A stretch of 64,000 nucleotides of DNA from Acetobacter malorum (GCF_001580615.1 NZ_LHZC01000042.1:24703-88702); one strand, 5' to 3'. Shown: positions 11,845 through 21,849, counted from the first letter of the stretch. Numbers and translations: made by a program. The notes: a model not told the origin generated them from the letters alone.

Positions 11845-12750
11845 ATGAGTCGTCTTGCACAAAACGGTGGTCCCATTCTGGTTACGGGTGGCAAAGGCCA
11901 GCTGGCAACCTCTCTGGTTAATCTGGGTGGCCCGCGCATTCGCTGCGTTGGCCGGCCTGACTTTGACTTCGACCAGCCCGAAACCCTTGCTGCCACACTG
12001 GATGCCATCAAGCCGGTCGCCGTGGTGAATGCCGCGGCCTGGACGGCGGTTGACCTTGCGGAAACTGAGGCCGAAGGGGCTGCCCGCGCCAATGCCACCG
12101 GGCCGGAAGAACTGGCCCGCCTGTGTGCCCAGCGCGGTATTCCACTGATCCAGGTCTCCACGGACTATGTGTTCTCTGGAGACAAAGGCTCGCCGTATGT
12201 GGAGACAGACCCGGTTTCACCCGAGACTGTCTATGGCCGCACCAAGGCGGACGGTGAGAGCAAGACGCTGGCCGCCAACCCCAAAACCATCGTGCTGCGC
12301 ACGTCATGGGTTTACTCAGCACATGGGAAAAACTTTGTGCGCACCATGCTCAATGCCGGCGCTAAAAACCCGGCTCTGAAAGTGGTTGGGGATCAGAAAG
12401 GCAATCCGACCAGTTCAGATGATCTGGCTGAGGCAATCCTCTCCATTCTCGCCGTTGTCGAAAAAGACGGCTGGAAAGATGCGTTCGCTGGCATTTACCA
12501 TGCCTGCGGCACGGGAGAGACAACCTGGCACGGTCTGGCTGTTACAGCCCTGCAGGATGCGGCAACCCACGGCCAGAAAATGCCGGAAGTGACTGCCATC
12601 CGCACGGAAGACTGGCCGACCCCCGCAAAGCGTCCGGCTGATTCCCGTATGGACAACAGCAAACTGACGCACGTTTTCGGCGTTACAATGCCTGCATGGC
12701 AGGACAGTGTGCGGAAAACGGTTGATCAGATTTTTGCACAGTCTGCGTAA
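11845..12750 (+). CDS. rfbD: dTDP-4-dehydrorhamnose reductase
   Basis: Final step, reducing dTDP-4-keto-L-rhamnose to dTDP-L-rhamnose with NAD(P)H. It has 301 residues, an SDR of the RmlD group. VTGGKGQLATSL is the nucleotide-binding loop. NAAAWTAVDLAETEAEGA, STDYVFSG and YGRTKADGE (Tyr and Lys of the catalytic pair) are typical RmlD segments, and LRTSWVYSAHGKNFVRTML follows. A CAGGAGCAG ribosome site precedes the ATG. It completes the four-gene dTDP-rhamnose set and is followed by a glycosyltransferase gene. Confidence 0.95.
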   Translation: MSRLAQNGGPILVTGGKGQLATSLVNLGGPRIRCVGRPDFDFDQPETLAATLDAIKPVAVVNAAAWTAVDLAETEAEGAARANATGPEELARLCAQRGIPLIQVSTDYVFSGDKGSPYVETDPVSPETVYGRTKADGESKTLAANPKTIVLRTSWVYSAHGKNFVRTMLNAGAKNPALKVVGDQKGNPTSSDDLAEAILSILAVVEKDGWKDAFAGIYHACGTGETTWHGLAVTALQDAATHGQKMPEVTAIRTEDWPTPAKRPADSRMDNSKLTHVFGVTMPAWQDSVRKTVDQIFAQSA

Positions 12751-12870
12751 AAACCTCTGCAAAGCTGTTTGGAACGGTCTGAAATTTGACAGATTTTCCA
12801 GGCAGCTTTGCCGCACGCGCAATCGGGAGGCATTTCCTATCCCGTAGGATCTGAAGGAAGAGCATCACAG

Positions 12871-13860
12871 GTGCAGGAGACCAGCCAGCACACTCTTATA
12901 AACCGCCAGACGATTTCTCTGGACGGTGGCTCTTCTGTTGCCATTCTTCTGTCTCTTTATAATGCTGTCCCGTATTTACAGCAGCAGCTGAACTCGCTCC
13001 TGCAGCAAACCCGCCCTGACTGGACTTTATATTGGCGGGATGATGGCTCTACCGATACCAGCCTGACCATCATGCACCAGTTTGCCCAACAGGTTGGCAA
13101 AGAGCGCTGCGTGGAAGTCATGCCGCGCAATGGAGAGCATCTCGGGGTCACAGCCTCCTACGCCACACTGCTGGCCCACACGCCCCCCACCCTTTCTGTC
13201 GCGTTTTGTGATCAGGACGACGTCTGGTTTCCCGACAAACTGGAACGTGGTCTGCGCGCTCTGGCTACGGTGCCAGAATCTACGCCAGCCCTGTACTGCA
13301 CACGCCAGACCCTGACGGACAAAAACCTGCGTCCGACCGGCCTGTCTCCCGAATTGCCGGACACAACCGGCTTTTTGCCCGCCATGACGCAGAATATCGC
13401 GACAGGCTGCACCCTTATGCTGTCTCCTGCGGCCTGTGCCTTGCTCCGCAAAGCCATGCCCGCCCCCACCTTTCTGCTGCATGACTGGTGGGCTTACCTG
13501 ATGGTGAGTGGCGCAGGCGGACGCATCCTGACGGATAATCAGCCGTCTCTGTTCTATCGCCAGCACGAAAAAAATGCCGTGGGAGCCCGCAGCCAGTTCC
13601 TGCACCGCGCGCTGGCCGCGCTGAAGCGTGGTCCGACGGCGTTCATGAATATCTTCCGGGCTAATACGCTGTATCTGCTCAACCGGCAGAGCCTGCTCAC
13701 GCCGGACGCCGTTAGCGCTCTGCGTCTGCTGCGCAAAGCGCAGAAACCCGGTTGGGGAGGAGCACTTTCCCGAGTCTCCCTCATGCATCGCCTGAAGCAG
13801 CTCAGAAGGCATAAAAAGCTCGAACAACTGGTTTTCCGGGTCTGGTTTTTACTGGGATAA
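12871..13860 (+). CDS. Family 2 glycosyltransferase, probable rhamnosyltransferase
   Basis: A 329-residue GT-A fold glycosyltransferase. Near the N-terminus it shows SVAILLSLYNAVPYL, then WRDDGSTDTSL, the nucleotide-sugar binding Asp pair, and FCDQDDVWFPDKLERGL, a variant of the DxD region common in polysaccharide rhamnosyl- and galactosyltransferases. Its place after rfbBACD suggests it uses the dTDP-rhamnose made there, but acceptor and linkage are unknown. The GTG at 12871 has AAGGAAG ten bases upstream. The frame is open back to a TTG at 12808 with no ribosome site. No membrane segment is obvious, fitting a cytoplasmic-face enzyme for O-antigen or exopolysaccharide repeat units. Confidence 0.85.
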   Translation: MQETSQHTLINRQTISLDGGSSVAILLSLYNAVPYLQQQLNSLLQQTRPDWTLYWRDDGSTDTSLTIMHQFAQQVGKERCVEVMPRNGEHLGVTASYATLLAHTPPTLSVAFCDQDDVWFPDKLERGLRALATVPESTPALYCTRQTLTDKNLRPTGLSPELPDTTGFLPAMTQNIATGCTLMLSPAACALLRKAMPAPTFLLHDWWAYLMVSGAGGRILTDNQPSLFYRQHEKNAVGARSQFLHRALAALKRGPTAFMNIFRANTLYLLNRQSLLTPDAVSALRLLRKAQKPGWGGALSRVSLMHRLKQLRRHKKLEQLVFRVWFLLG

Positions 13861-13936
13861 GCTTTTGTTCCCGCGTTTTGCGCAAAGACTCGCCTCCCAA
13901 CCTTCTTTACGACACCAGTTCAGGCTAGGTTACGGA

Positions 13937-13955
13937 CTGTTTCAGCCCGAAACAG
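13937..13955. other. Perfect 7-bp hairpin (CTGTTTC-5-GAAACAG)
   Basis: A perfect inverted repeat with a five-base loop in the 155 bp spacer between the glycosyltransferase and ftsK. There is no T-run after it, so it is not a classical intrinsic terminator. It could be a Rho-assisted stop for the rhamnose operon or a regulatory site for ftsK. Confidence 0.5.
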
Positions 13956-14015
13956 CATCATCAACTATCCGTCGCCGGTCTCCCTTTTCAGCCAGAGAAG
14001 GGTACGGGCGGCCTT

Positions 14016-16628
14016 TTGGAGTCAGGATCCAGGCCCTTGGCGCGCGTGAGCCACTCAAGATCTTCCGATTACGTCCCCTCCCCTTACAAAAGCGCGTTTC
14101 GTCTGCGCCTTGAAGAAGGCGGGGGAATTTTGCTGTGCCTGCTCGCCTGCGTCTTGCTGGTCGCACTGGTTACGTACAACCCGAACGATCCCTCCTTTAA
14201 TACCGCAACCGGCCAGCCGCCCACCAATCTGCTGGGTATGACCGGGGCTGTGCTGTCTGACACCCTGCTACAGGGAATCGGACTAGCTGCGGTTCTGCCT
14301 TCCCTGATTCTGGTGGCCTGGGGCTGGCGTTTCCTAAGCCATCGTCTGCTGGGGCATGAAGCACCAATGGTGTTCGCCCTGCGCGTGGTGGCGCTGATCT
14401 GCCTGCTGCCGGTTGCCGGGGCTCTCCTTGCCGCCATTCCGCTCCTGTTTACCGCCCTACCCCCCATCCACTGGCCGACACAGGCTGGAATTGGTGGGGG
14501 CATCGGCTTTTCCATTGCCCAGACATCCCTCTCCGCTGGCACGGCGGCCATTGGCCCGGCTGGTGGCATGGTAATCTGGATTCTCGGTAGCCTGCTCGCC
14601 ATTCTGCTCACAGCGCTCTGCACAGGCCTGCGGCGTGAAGAATGGCTGACGCTCTGGCGCGGGATGATGGTGCTCTTTCGCCTGCCCGGCCAGCTTGGCA
14701 TGCGCTTTGTGCGCTACTACGCCAGCCGTAAACCCCAGACAGCCGAAGTCTCCGGCCCGCTGGGAGGCTATGCGAGCGGAGAAGAAACGACCTGCGCCAA
14801 AGGCAGCGGTGGATCTGCGCACAGCCTGTTTCAGGATGATGAGGACGAGGAAGATATCCCCGTCTCGACCCGAGCGGGAAATGCAGGCCCTGCGGCTTAT
14901 GCTCCTGAACCGGAAGAATCTGCTCCAGCTCAGACCACAGCGCCTGTGCGGGAAGAACCTGCTGCTGCCTCCGGCCTGACTCTGGAGCCTGCCCCCTCTC
15001 CGGCCCCCGCGCAGGGCCGGAATGGTCTTCTGGGCCGGTTGTTTACCGGCAAGGATGCAGCGACCTCCGGTAGCCCCGCCAAAGCGGCGAAAGCCTCTTC
15101 CGCCCCGACCCGGAAGGGTGGCTGGGAACTCCCGCCGCTGGAACTGCTGAAACCCGCTCCGGCCCGCACACAACATGGCCCCTCGGAAGAGGACCTCACC
15201 AAAACAGCGCGCCAGCTGGAACAGGTGCTGTGTGATTACGGCGTGCAGGGCACGATTGTTGGTATGAGCGCGGGTCCGGTCGTCACGCTCTATGAGCTGG
15301 AGCCCGCAGCCGGTATCCGTTCTGCTCGCGTGATTGGTCTGGCGGATGACGTCGCGCGCTCCCTTTCCGTGCTGAGTGTCCGTATTGCGACCGTCCCCGG
15401 TCGTAATGTGATCGGTATTGAAGTGCCGAACAAAAAGCGGGAAACGGTTTATTTGTCCGAGCTGCTCAATCAGCCGGACTGGCGGGAAGACCCGGCCCAT
15501 CTCTCTCTCGCACTTGGTAAGGATATTGAGGGCGAACCCGTCTTCAGTGACCTCGCCCGTATGCCGCATCTGCTGGTGGCCGGCACCACCGGGTCCGGTA
15601 AATCGGTTGGCGTTAACGCCATGATTCTCTCGCTACTCTACCGACTTTCCCCGGATGAGTGCCGCCTGATCATGATCGACCCCAAGGTGCTGGAACTCTC
15701 CATTTATGATGGCATTCCGCACCTGCTGACCCCGGTTGTGACAGAACCGCCGAAAGCCGTGAACGCCCTGAAATGGGTTGTGCGGGAAATGGACCGCCGT
15801 TACCGCACCATGGCGCATCTGCAGGTGCGTAACATTGCAGGCTACAACGCCCGTGCGGCAGAAGCCCGCGCGGATGGGGAAGTGGTTGTCCGCCGTGTGC
15901 AGACCGGGTTTGACCCGGAGACTGGGAATCCGGTGTTTGAGGAACAGTCCGTCACACTGGACCCGATGCCCTATATCGTCGTGATTATCGACGAGGTGGC
16001 CGACCTGATGATGACCGCTGGTAAGGAAATTGACGCCTGTGTGCAGCGTCTGGCCCAGAAGGCCCGTGCAGCGGGTATCCATGTGGTCATGGCGACACAG
16101 CGCCCCTCCGTGGACGTTATTACCGGCACCATTAAAGCCAACTTCCCAACCCGTATTTCCTTCCAGGTGATCAGCAAGTTCGACAGCCGCACCATTCTGG
16201 GTGAACAGGGCGCCGAACAGCTTCTCGGGCAGGGTGATATGCTGTTTATGCAGGGTGGCGGCCGCATTACCCGCGTGCATGGTCCGTTTGTGGCCGATAA
16301 CGAGGTCGAGCAGGTCGTCAACTTCCTGAAGGAACAGGGCGAGCCGATTTATGATGACGACGTTCTGTCCGAACCGGTGGAAGAAGCCCCGGCCAGCAGC
16401 GGCAAATCCGGCGGCGGCGATAACGGCGAATCCGACATGTATGATGAAGCCGTGGCCATTGTGACGCGGGAAGGTAAGGCTTCGACCTCCTTCGTGCAGC
16501 GGCACCTGTCCATTGGCTACAACCGCGCTGCCAAGCTGATTGAGCAGATGGAGCGTGAAGGCATTATCAGCCGCGCCGACCATGTGGGTCGCCGCAAGGT
16601 GCTGACTGGCCCCAACCGCGAGGAATGA
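14016..16628 (+). CDS. ftsK: DNA translocase FtsK
   Basis: Septum-anchored motor that pumps DNA during chromosome dimer resolution and cell division. It has 870 residues. The N-terminal approximately 190 residues hold four or so hydrophobic spans. A Pro/Ala/Glu-rich linker (about 250-380) follows, then the RecA-like motor with Walker A (AGTTGSGKS, near residue 525) and Walker B (VVIIDEVADLMM, near 654). The C-terminal winged-helix gamma domain is visible as DEAVAIVTREGKASTSFVQR onward. There is no ATG at the front. TTG 14016 is the longest start, and GTG 14046 (860 residues) is equally plausible. Neither has a strong ribosome site. The stop overlaps the next gene by ATGA. Confidence 0.95.
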   Translation: MESGSRPLARVSHSRSSDYVPSPYKSAFRLRLEEGGGILLCLLACVLLVALVTYNPNDPSFNTATGQPPTNLLGMTGAVLSDTLLQGIGLAAVLPSLILVAWGWRFLSHRLLGHEAPMVFALRVVALICLLPVAGALLAAIPLLFTALPPIHWPTQAGIGGGIGFSIAQTSLSAGTAAIGPAGGMVIWILGSLLAILLTALCTGLRREEWLTLWRGMMVLFRLPGQLGMRFVRYYASRKPQTAEVSGPLGGYASGEETTCAKGSGGSAHSLFQDDEDEEDIPVSTRAGNAGPAAYAPEPEESAPAQTTAPVREEPAAASGLTLEPAPSPAPAQGRNGLLGRLFTGKDAATSGSPAKAAKASSAPTRKGGWELPPLELLKPAPARTQHGPSEEDLTKTARQLEQVLCDYGVQGTIVGMSAGPVVTLYELEPAAGIRSARVIGLADDVARSLSVLSVRIATVPGRNVIGIEVPNKKRETVYLSELLNQPDWREDPAHLSLALGKDIEGEPVFSDLARMPHLLVAGTTGSGKSVGVNAMILSLLYRLSPDECRLIMIDPKVLELSIYDGIPHLLTPVVTEPPKAVNALKWVVREMDRRYRTMAHLQVRNIAGYNARAAEARADGEVVVRRVQTGFDPETGNPVFEEQSVTLDPMPYIVVIIDEVADLMMTAGKEIDACVQRLAQKARAAGIHVVMATQRPSVDVITGTIKANFPTRISFQVISKFDSRTILGEQGAEQLLGQGDMLFMQGGGRITRVHGPFVADNEVEQVVNFLKEQGEPIYDDDVLSEPVEEAPASSGKSGGGDNGESDMYDEAVAIVTREGKASTSFVQRHLSIGYNRAAKLIEQMEREGIISRADHVGRRKVLTGPNREE

Positions 16629-17296
16629 GCAAACCCCTCCCCTGCCCTTTCCGGCTCAGCGTGCTGTATCAGGATCAGCATGTGGTGATTCTGGATAAAC
16701 CTGCCGGTGTGCCCGTGCATGCCGGGCCAAAGGGTGGGCCTTGCGTGGAAGACTGTTTTCCCCTGCTCTCCCGCCGCAAGGACGGGCCTTGGCTGGCACA
16801 TCGGCTGGATGCGGAAACCTCCGGCTGTCTGGCCATTGCCCTGCGCAAGCAGCCCCTTTTGGCCATGCAAAAAGCCTTTACCGACAAGACCGCGCGTAAA
16901 ACCTACTGGGCCGTTGTGGAGGGGGGACCGGACGCAGAGCGGGGTGAAATCTCCCTGCCTCTGACCAAAAAAACGGCTCCGTCTGGCTGGAGCATGGTCA
17001 CCGCTTCGGATGGCGCCCCGGCCCGCACCGACTGGCGTGTGCTGGGACGTGGCGAGGGGCTATGCTGGCTGGAACTCTCTTTGCACACAGGACGCACGCA
17101 TCAGGCCCGCGTGCATTGCGCCGCCATGGGCTGGCCGATTCTGGGGGATACGCTCTACGGGCACCCTCACCCGGAAGGGCTGCACCTGCTGGCCCGCAGT
17201 CTGACGCTGCCACTTACGCCGCCCGTTGCCGCCACAGCGCCGCCCCGCGAAGGCATGGAAGCCGCACTCCGGGCTTGCGGGTGGCAGGGTATCTAA
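16625..17296 (+). CDS. RluA-family RNA pseudouridine synthase
   Basis: Converts specific uridines in rRNA or tRNA to pseudouridine. It has 223 residues. The catalytic aspartate motif is LAHRLDAETSGCLAIAL, preceded by the strand VVILDKPAGVPVHAG and followed by HTGRTHQARVHCAAMGWPILGD, all classic for the RluA group. There is no S4 domain, so the protein is short, in the range of RluA/TruC-like members. The specific RNA target cannot be assigned. The start codon overlaps the ftsK stop (ATGA), so translation is coupled to ftsK. Confidence 0.92.
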   Translation: MSKPLPCPFRLSVLYQDQHVVILDKPAGVPVHAGPKGGPCVEDCFPLLSRRKDGPWLAHRLDAETSGCLAIALRKQPLLAMQKAFTDKTARKTYWAVVEGGPDAERGEISLPLTKKTAPSGWSMVTASDGAPARTDWRVLGRGEGLCWLELSLHTGRTHQARVHCAAMGWPILGDTLYGHPHPEGLHLLARSLTLPLTPPVAATAPPREGMEAALRACGWQGI

Positions 17297-17346
17297 GGCC
17301 TGAAAAACACTCTTCTAAGCGAATAACGTTCCTGAAAGGGCGGTCG

Positions 17347-18531
17347 TCAGGCCCGGAACAGTCCTTTCCAGCGCCATTCCCGCACAATGTCTTCATGCAG
17401 GAGGCGGCGTTTTTCCCGCATGGTAGCGGCATCAAACAACCGGGCACGGGCACGGCCAGCCTGCCCTGCTTCCGCTCGTAGGGCTGGCGAGGTGATGAGG
17501 CGTTCCAGAACATCGGCCAGATCGTTCGGTTCATCCGGGTCCGCATACAATCCGGCATCCCCGACTACATCCGGCAGACCGCCCCGATGCGAGGCCACAA
17601 CGGCTGCTCCGCATCCCATCGCTTCCAGAGCTGCCATACCAAACGGTTCCGGCCAGCGGCTGGGCACCGCCACCACGGCGGCCCAACTCATGGCCTGCAT
17701 CACAGCCTCATGCGGCTGATAGCCGCGCAGCACCACACCGGCCTGTTCAGCCTGCGGACGCAAAGCGTTGAGAAACGGAGTCTCTGGCGAGTCGGGGCCG
17801 AAGCGATCAGCGCCAATCATCTCAGCGCGCCAGCCTGCATGCCGGGGCAGAACGCGGGCGCAGGCCGCCACAAAAGCATCGGCCCCTTTATCCGCCACAA
17901 TGCGCCCGGCAAACAGCAGCACCGGGTCTCGCTGTTCCGCTGGCGGCGGTAAGGCAGAAAGATCCAGACTATTAGGCAGCACCCGCACGCAGGAGGTGAC
18001 ACCCGGACTGATAAAGCGCCCACGCACCCATTCTGAGACCGCGACCACCGCCACAGCCTGCCCCAGATGCTCACGCTCTGCCGCTGTACGGGCGCGCCGC
18101 ATGCCACACGGGTCATTATGCAGCACCAGCACAATCGGCAGGCCGGGGCAGGCTTTGCGCAGAGCCAGAGCAACATCAGGCCGGTTATGGACTTCAATCA
18201 GATCAGGCCGGACAGACCGGGCCACACGCGCAACGCCCGCCGCATAACGCTGAATGCGACTGAAAGGCCGAAAGACTGGCACCACAGGCACAAACCGCAC
18301 CCCGGCAAAGGGCTGCCCAACAGGCGGAAGCCCGACGACAGTTTCCGCACTCCCCGCCATGCGCCGCACCAGCAGCGCAATGGCCCCGGCCTCACCGGGT
18401 GCGAAACGTTCTCTCGGAGTCAGCACCGTCAGAACGCGCAAGGCTGAATGTGGGCCTTGCGCGCCTCGTTCTTCGGCAACTTCGGTCGGTGTGGGAGCCG
18501 TTGGCGAGCCCTCGCCGGGAAGCGCCGTCAT
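17347..18531 (-). CDS. Family 4 (GT-B) glycosyltransferase
   Basis: A 394-residue GT-B glycosyltransferase. The C-terminal donor-binding half has LLFAGRIVADKGADAFVAA and the EX7E element as EPFGMAALEAMGCGAAVVAS, followed by GGLPDVVGDAGLYADPDEP, standard for GT4 enzymes that transfer sugars from nucleotide donors. The N-terminal half has a histidine-bearing VLHNDPCG turn. Substrate unknown. Lipopolysaccharide core or exopolysaccharide synthesis is likely given the rhamnose genes nearby. It is last in the minus-strand run, 33 bp after the glutathione transferase gene, and ends convergent with the pseudouridine synthase gene. Confidence 0.88.
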   Translation of the reverse strand: MTALPGEGSPTAPTPTEVAEERGAQGPHSALRVLTVLTPRERFAPGEAGAIALLVRRMAGSAETVVGLPPVGQPFAGVRFVPVVPVFRPFSRIQRYAAGVARVARSVRPDLIEVHNRPDVALALRKACPGLPIVLVLHNDPCGMRRARTAAEREHLGQAVAVVAVSEWVRGRFISPGVTSCVRVLPNSLDLSALPPPAEQRDPVLLFAGRIVADKGADAFVAACARVLPRHAGWRAEMIGADRFGPDSPETPFLNALRPQAEQAGVVLRGYQPHEAVMQAMSWAAVVAVPSRWPEPFGMAALEAMGCGAAVVASHRGGLPDVVGDAGLYADPDEPNDLADVLERLITSPALRAEAGQAGRARARLFDAATMREKRRLLHEDIVREWRWKGLFRA

Positions 18532-18564
18532 ATCTGGCAGAACATCACAGAAAAACGAGCCCGA

Positions 18565-19236
18565 TCAGGCCAGAGATTCATAAACGTCCAGATACCAGTC
18601 TGTGGGTTCCTGCGCAGCCTGATCGTACCAGTCCTGCATCAACGGATGCTGGCGCACGGCCGCCATATACTGGCGGGAAACATCAGAAAGACCGGGCACA
18701 TCGTAGGACAGAAATCGCGCCACAATGGGGGCATACATGGCATCGGCATTGCCAAACTCTGCCCCAAAGAGGAATGCGCCATCCTGCCCAAAACGTGTGC
18801 GGGCATCGGTCCAGAGGGCATCAATACGGGCGATGTCTTTCAACACGTCCTCATCAAACCCCGCAGCCGGCGGACGCTTATCGCGGCCCAGATTCATGGG
18901 CAGAGCAGCCCGCACAGCGCGGAAACCGGAATGCATTTCAGCAGAAATGGAGCGCGCAACCGCGCGGGCACAACGGTCAGCAGGCCAGAGATCGGGGTCC
19001 TGTTCCGCACAATATTCCGCAATAGAGAGCGAGTCCCACACCACGGCACCATGATGTTCCAGATACGGTACGCAGCCGTTGGGAGAGAGCGTTTTGAGTG
19101 CTGTCGTCTTGCCGCCACCGGCCAGAGGGATGACATCAATATCGACATTCAGCCCGGCCAGCCGGACCGAAAGCCAGCCCCGCAGAGACCATGAAGAATA
19201 GCGCTGCGTTCCAATAACCAGCCGTCCGTCTGCCAT
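18565..19236 (-). CDS. Glutathione S-transferase family protein
   Basis: A 223-residue protein with the N-terminal thioredoxin-like GST domain. YSSWSLRGWLSVRLAG provides the active-site Ser/Tyr region, GCVPYLEHHGAVVWDSLSI contains the cis-Pro and the glutathione gamma-glutamyl binding Glu/Asp-Ser segment, and an all-helical C-terminal half follows. The opening motif resembles the group of alphaproteobacterial GSTs that start with an SxRxxSSWSL-type sequence. Substrate unknown. It lies 12 bp after mnmA and 33 bp before the GT4 gene, so probably shares their transcript. Confidence 0.88.
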   Translation of the reverse strand: MADGRLVIGTQRYSSWSLRGWLSVRLAGLNVDIDVIPLAGGGKTTALKTLSPNGCVPYLEHHGAVVWDSLSIAEYCAEQDPDLWPADRCARAVARSISAEMHSGFRAVRAALPMNLGRDKRPPAAGFDEDVLKDIARIDALWTDARTRFGQDGAFLFGAEFGNADAMYAPIVARFLSYDVPGLSDVSRQYMAAVRQHPLMQDWYDQAAQEPTDWYLDVYESLA

Positions 19237-19248
19237 CTTTTCTCTCCT

Positions 19249-20331
19249 TCAGGCCGCCGACGTTGCCTCCGCCCGGCGAATAAAGCCGCCGCCCAGAATG
19301 CGGCTGCCATCATAAAACACACAGGCCTGACCGGGGGCGGGCATGGCGGGTTCTTCCAGCAGAACAGTCGCACCCTCCGCAGTCGGCACCACACGGGCCG
19401 GGCGGGGCTCTTCCCGCGCACGCATCTGCACGCGGCAGACCAGCCCTTCCGGCGGAGCGTCTACCAGCCAGTTCACATCCCGCACGGAAAGGGTGCTGAC
19501 GTAAGATCCCTCACGCGGGCCAATCACCACGCGCTTGCGGCCCGGTTCCACACCGACAACCATCTGACGCTCACCATCCAGCCGGGCCGCGTTACCCAGC
19601 CGTTTGCTCTGGCCAACGGTAAAACGCATCACGCCTTCATGCTGGCCAACAACACGGCCGGCGCTATCCACAATCTCGCCGGGGCCAGCCATTTCGGGGT
19701 GCATTTTTTCCACGAGGTCCACATAGGACCCATCGCTGACAAAGCAGAGATCCTGACTGTCCGGCTTACCCGCCACAACCAGTCCGAAGCGCTCAGCTTC
19801 CTCACGCACAGCGGCCTTGTCCGGCATGTCGCCCAGCGGGAAACGCAGGAAATCCAGCTGTTCCCGCGTGGTGGCAAACAGGAACCAGGACTGGTCCCGC
19901 GCCTCATCAACCGGGCGGTGCAGTTCTGCCCCGTTCGGGCCTTCCACACGGCGCACATAGTGGCCGGTGGCCATGGCGTCGGCCCCGATTTCCTTCGCCA
20001 GCCCCAACAGGTCGGTAAATTTCACGCCCTGATTACAGGCCACGCAGGGGACCGGGGTTTCACCGGCTGCATAGGCATCGGCAAACCGCTCGATCACGCT
20101 GTCCTTAAACCGGCGTTCCGCATCAATCACATAATGCGGGAATCCCAGACGGTCGGCCACGGCACGGGCATCACGGATGTCCTGCCCGGCACAGCATGCG
20201 CCTTTTTTGGCCGCACCGCGGGAATCATAAAGCTGAAGGGTCGCTCCGATTACCTCGTGCCCTTCTGCCTGAAGGCGGGCGGCAACCACGGAACTGTCCA
20301 CCCCCCCGGACATGGCCACAAGAATGCGCAT
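19249..20331 (-). CDS. mnmA: tRNA-specific 2-thiouridylase MnmA
   Basis: Puts sulfur on C2 of the wobble uridine of tRNA-Lys, -Glu and -Gln, with ATP. It has 360 residues, the usual length. The PP-loop SGGVDSS binds ATP near the N-terminus. The two catalytic cysteines are in PVPCVACNQGVKF and SQDLCFVSDG. The C-terminal beta-barrel region ends with a GQACVFYDGSRILGGGFI segment typical of MnmA. Downstream of two cysteine desulfurases and a ferredoxin in one run, it suggests that one desulfurase supplies its persulfide directly, as in the known Bacillus YrvO-MnmA pairing. Confidence 0.97.
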   Translation of the reverse strand: MRILVAMSGGVDSSVVAARLQAEGHEVIGATLQLYDSRGAAKKGACCAGQDIRDARAVADRLGFPHYVIDAERRFKDSVIERFADAYAAGETPVPCVACNQGVKFTDLLGLAKEIGADAMATGHYVRRVEGPNGAELHRPVDEARDQSWFLFATTREQLDFLRFPLGDMPDKAAVREEAERFGLVVAGKPDSQDLCFVSDGSYVDLVEKMHPEMAGPGEIVDSAGRVVGQHEGVMRFTVGQSKRLGNAARLDGERQMVVGVEPGRKRVVIGPREGSYVSTLSVRDVNWLVDAPPEGLVCRVQMRAREEPRPARVVPTAEGATVLLEEPAMPAPGQACVFYDGSRILGGGFIRRAEATSAA

Positions 20332-20363
20332 CGGCGCGTCCCCTTTTTATCTGTAAACGGTGT

Positions 20364-20678
20364 TCAGGCCGTGCGCGGCAGGCGCACAACCAGACCATCC
20401 AGTGCTTCAGTCATGACAATCTGGCACCCAAGGCGGGACGTCTTTTCCAGACCAAAGGCCAGATCCAGCATATCTTCTTCATCATCCGTGGCGGCAGCCA
20501 GTTTCGGCGCCCAGGACGGGTCTACAACCACATGGCAGGTTGCGCAGGCCAGAGAGCCTTCACAGGCCCCTTCAAGATCAATGCCATGCTTGTGGGCAAT
20601 TTCAAGCACAGAAAGGCCGAGCGGCGCATCAACCGTGCGTTCGGTTCCGTCCTGTTCAACAAACGTCATCTGGGGCAT
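20364..20678 (-). CDS. fdx: [2Fe-2S] ferredoxin, adrenodoxin type
   Basis: Small electron carrier of 104 residues. Four cysteine ligands are in the order C39-x5-C45-x2-C48...C85, the adrenodoxin/Isc-ferredoxin spacing, within [15 protein letters not shown] and [11 protein letters not shown]-type ferredoxins give electrons for Fe-S cluster assembly. Here the gene sits 7 bp after a cysteine desulfurase and 32 bp before mnmA, which fits a role in sulfur mobilisation or cluster assembly. No scaffold gene (iscU or sufB) is next to it in the window. Confidence 0.93.
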   Translation of the reverse strand: MPQMTFVEQDGTERTVDAPLGLSVLEIAHKHGIDLEGACEGSLACATCHVVVDPSWAPKLAAATDDEEDMLDLAFGLEKTSRLGCQIVMTEALDGLVVRLPRTA

Positions 20679-20685
20679 TCGTTTT

Positions 20686-21849
20686 TTATCCTGCCAAGGC
20701 TGTCTTTGTCATGGCGGCCTGCACCAGCCTGTCCGCCGCGCGCTCCGCCTCGGCGGCTGAGGTAAAACGTCCGGGGGAGAGACGCAAGCTTCTTCCGGCC
20801 TCATCCCGCCCCAGACCCATGGCCTCCAGCACATAAGACGGGGCGATTTCCGCCGAAGAACAGGCCGAGCCCAGAGACACAGCCAGCCCCGGCATGGCGG
20901 CAATCACCTCCAGCGCCTTTAGGCCTTCCGGCAGACGCAGACTAAATAAACCCGGCAAACGAGGTGCAGCGGCGGCATTGACCACGACCCCCGGCAGGCT
21001 GCGTTTCACGCGCGCCAGAAACACGTCCCGCAGATGCTCAAGATGGGCAGCATCTTTCGGCCCTTCTTCCCGCGCAATCCGGCAGGCCTCCCCGAATCCA
21101 GCCAGCAAAAAGCCCGGCAATGTGCCGGACCGCAGCCCGCGCTCCTGCCCTCCGCCAGAAAACAGAGGGTGCAACCGCACCCGTGGACGGCGGCGGACAA
21201 ACAGCGCCCCGGCCCCTTTGGGACCGTAGAGTTTGTGCGAGGAAATAGACCCCAGAGCCAGACCCATTCGCCGCACATCGACCGGAATTTTCCCCGCTGC
21301 CTGCGCAAGGTCCGAATGCAGCAAGGCTCCGGCCTGCTCCACCAGCGGGGCGAGTGTTGCCAAATCCTGCAACACACCCGTCTCATTATTCGCCGCCATG
21401 ATGGAAACCAGAGCAGTTGGCACCTCAAGCGCCTTTTGCAAAACAGCCGGGTCCAGCAGTCCGTTGGCGTCCACAGGCAGAATAACCGGCTCAAATCCTT
21501 CCTGAGCCAAGTCCCGCACGCTTTCCAGAACGCATTTATGTTCGGTAGCCACGGTAATCACGCGGCGGCGCGGGCTGCCCTGTGCGGCCAGATGGCGTGC
21601 AGCCCCTTTGATGGCCAGATTATTGGCCTCGGTCGCGCCGGATGTGAAAATAATCTCACGCGGGTCGGCCCCAATGAGGGCAGCAACTTCTGCGCGTGCC
21701 GTTTCCACCAGCGCCGCAGCCCTCTGGCCCGAAGCGTGGGTGCTGCTGTGCGGATTCCCGTTCTCTTCTTCAAGAGCGGTTAGCATCACGGCCCGCACGC
21801 GGGGGTCACACGGGGTGGTCGCCGCATGATCGAAATAAAGCTCGTCCAT
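20686..21849 (-). CDS. Cysteine desulfurase (second of a tandem pair)
   Basis: PLP enzyme that takes sulfur from cysteine and leaves a persulfide on its own active-site Cys. It has 387 residues. [13 protein letters not shown] opens the protein, the PLP lysine is in [15 protein letters not shown], and the sulfur-accepting cysteine is in [12 protein letters not shown], so both catalytic residues are intact. The ATG at 21849 has a strong GGGGAGG site. The frame is open further upstream but overlaps the preceding gene. It lies 16 bp after a related desulfurase gene and 7 bp before the ferredoxin gene. Overall similarity to IscS/NifS (group I) is clear, but the partner scaffold or tRNA enzyme is inferred from context. 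Confidence 0.93.
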   Translation of the reverse strand: MDELYFDHAATTPCDPRVRAVMLTALEEENGNPHSSTHASGQRAAALVETARAEVAALIGADPREIIFTSGATEANNLAIKGAARHLAAQGSPRRRVITVATEHKCVLESVRDLAQEGFEPVILPVDANGLLDPAVLQKALEVPTALVSIMAANNETGVLQDLATLAPLVEQAGALLHSDLAQAAGKIPVDVRRMGLALGSISSHKLYGPKGAGALFVRRRPRVRLHPLFSGGGQERGLRSGTLPGFLLAGFGEACRIAREEGPKDAAHLEHLRDVFLARVKRSLPGVVVNAAAAPRLPGLFSLRLPEGLKALEVIAAMPGLAVSLGSACSSAEIAPSYVLEAMGLGRDEAGRSLRLSPGRFTSAAEAERAADRLVQAAMTKTALAG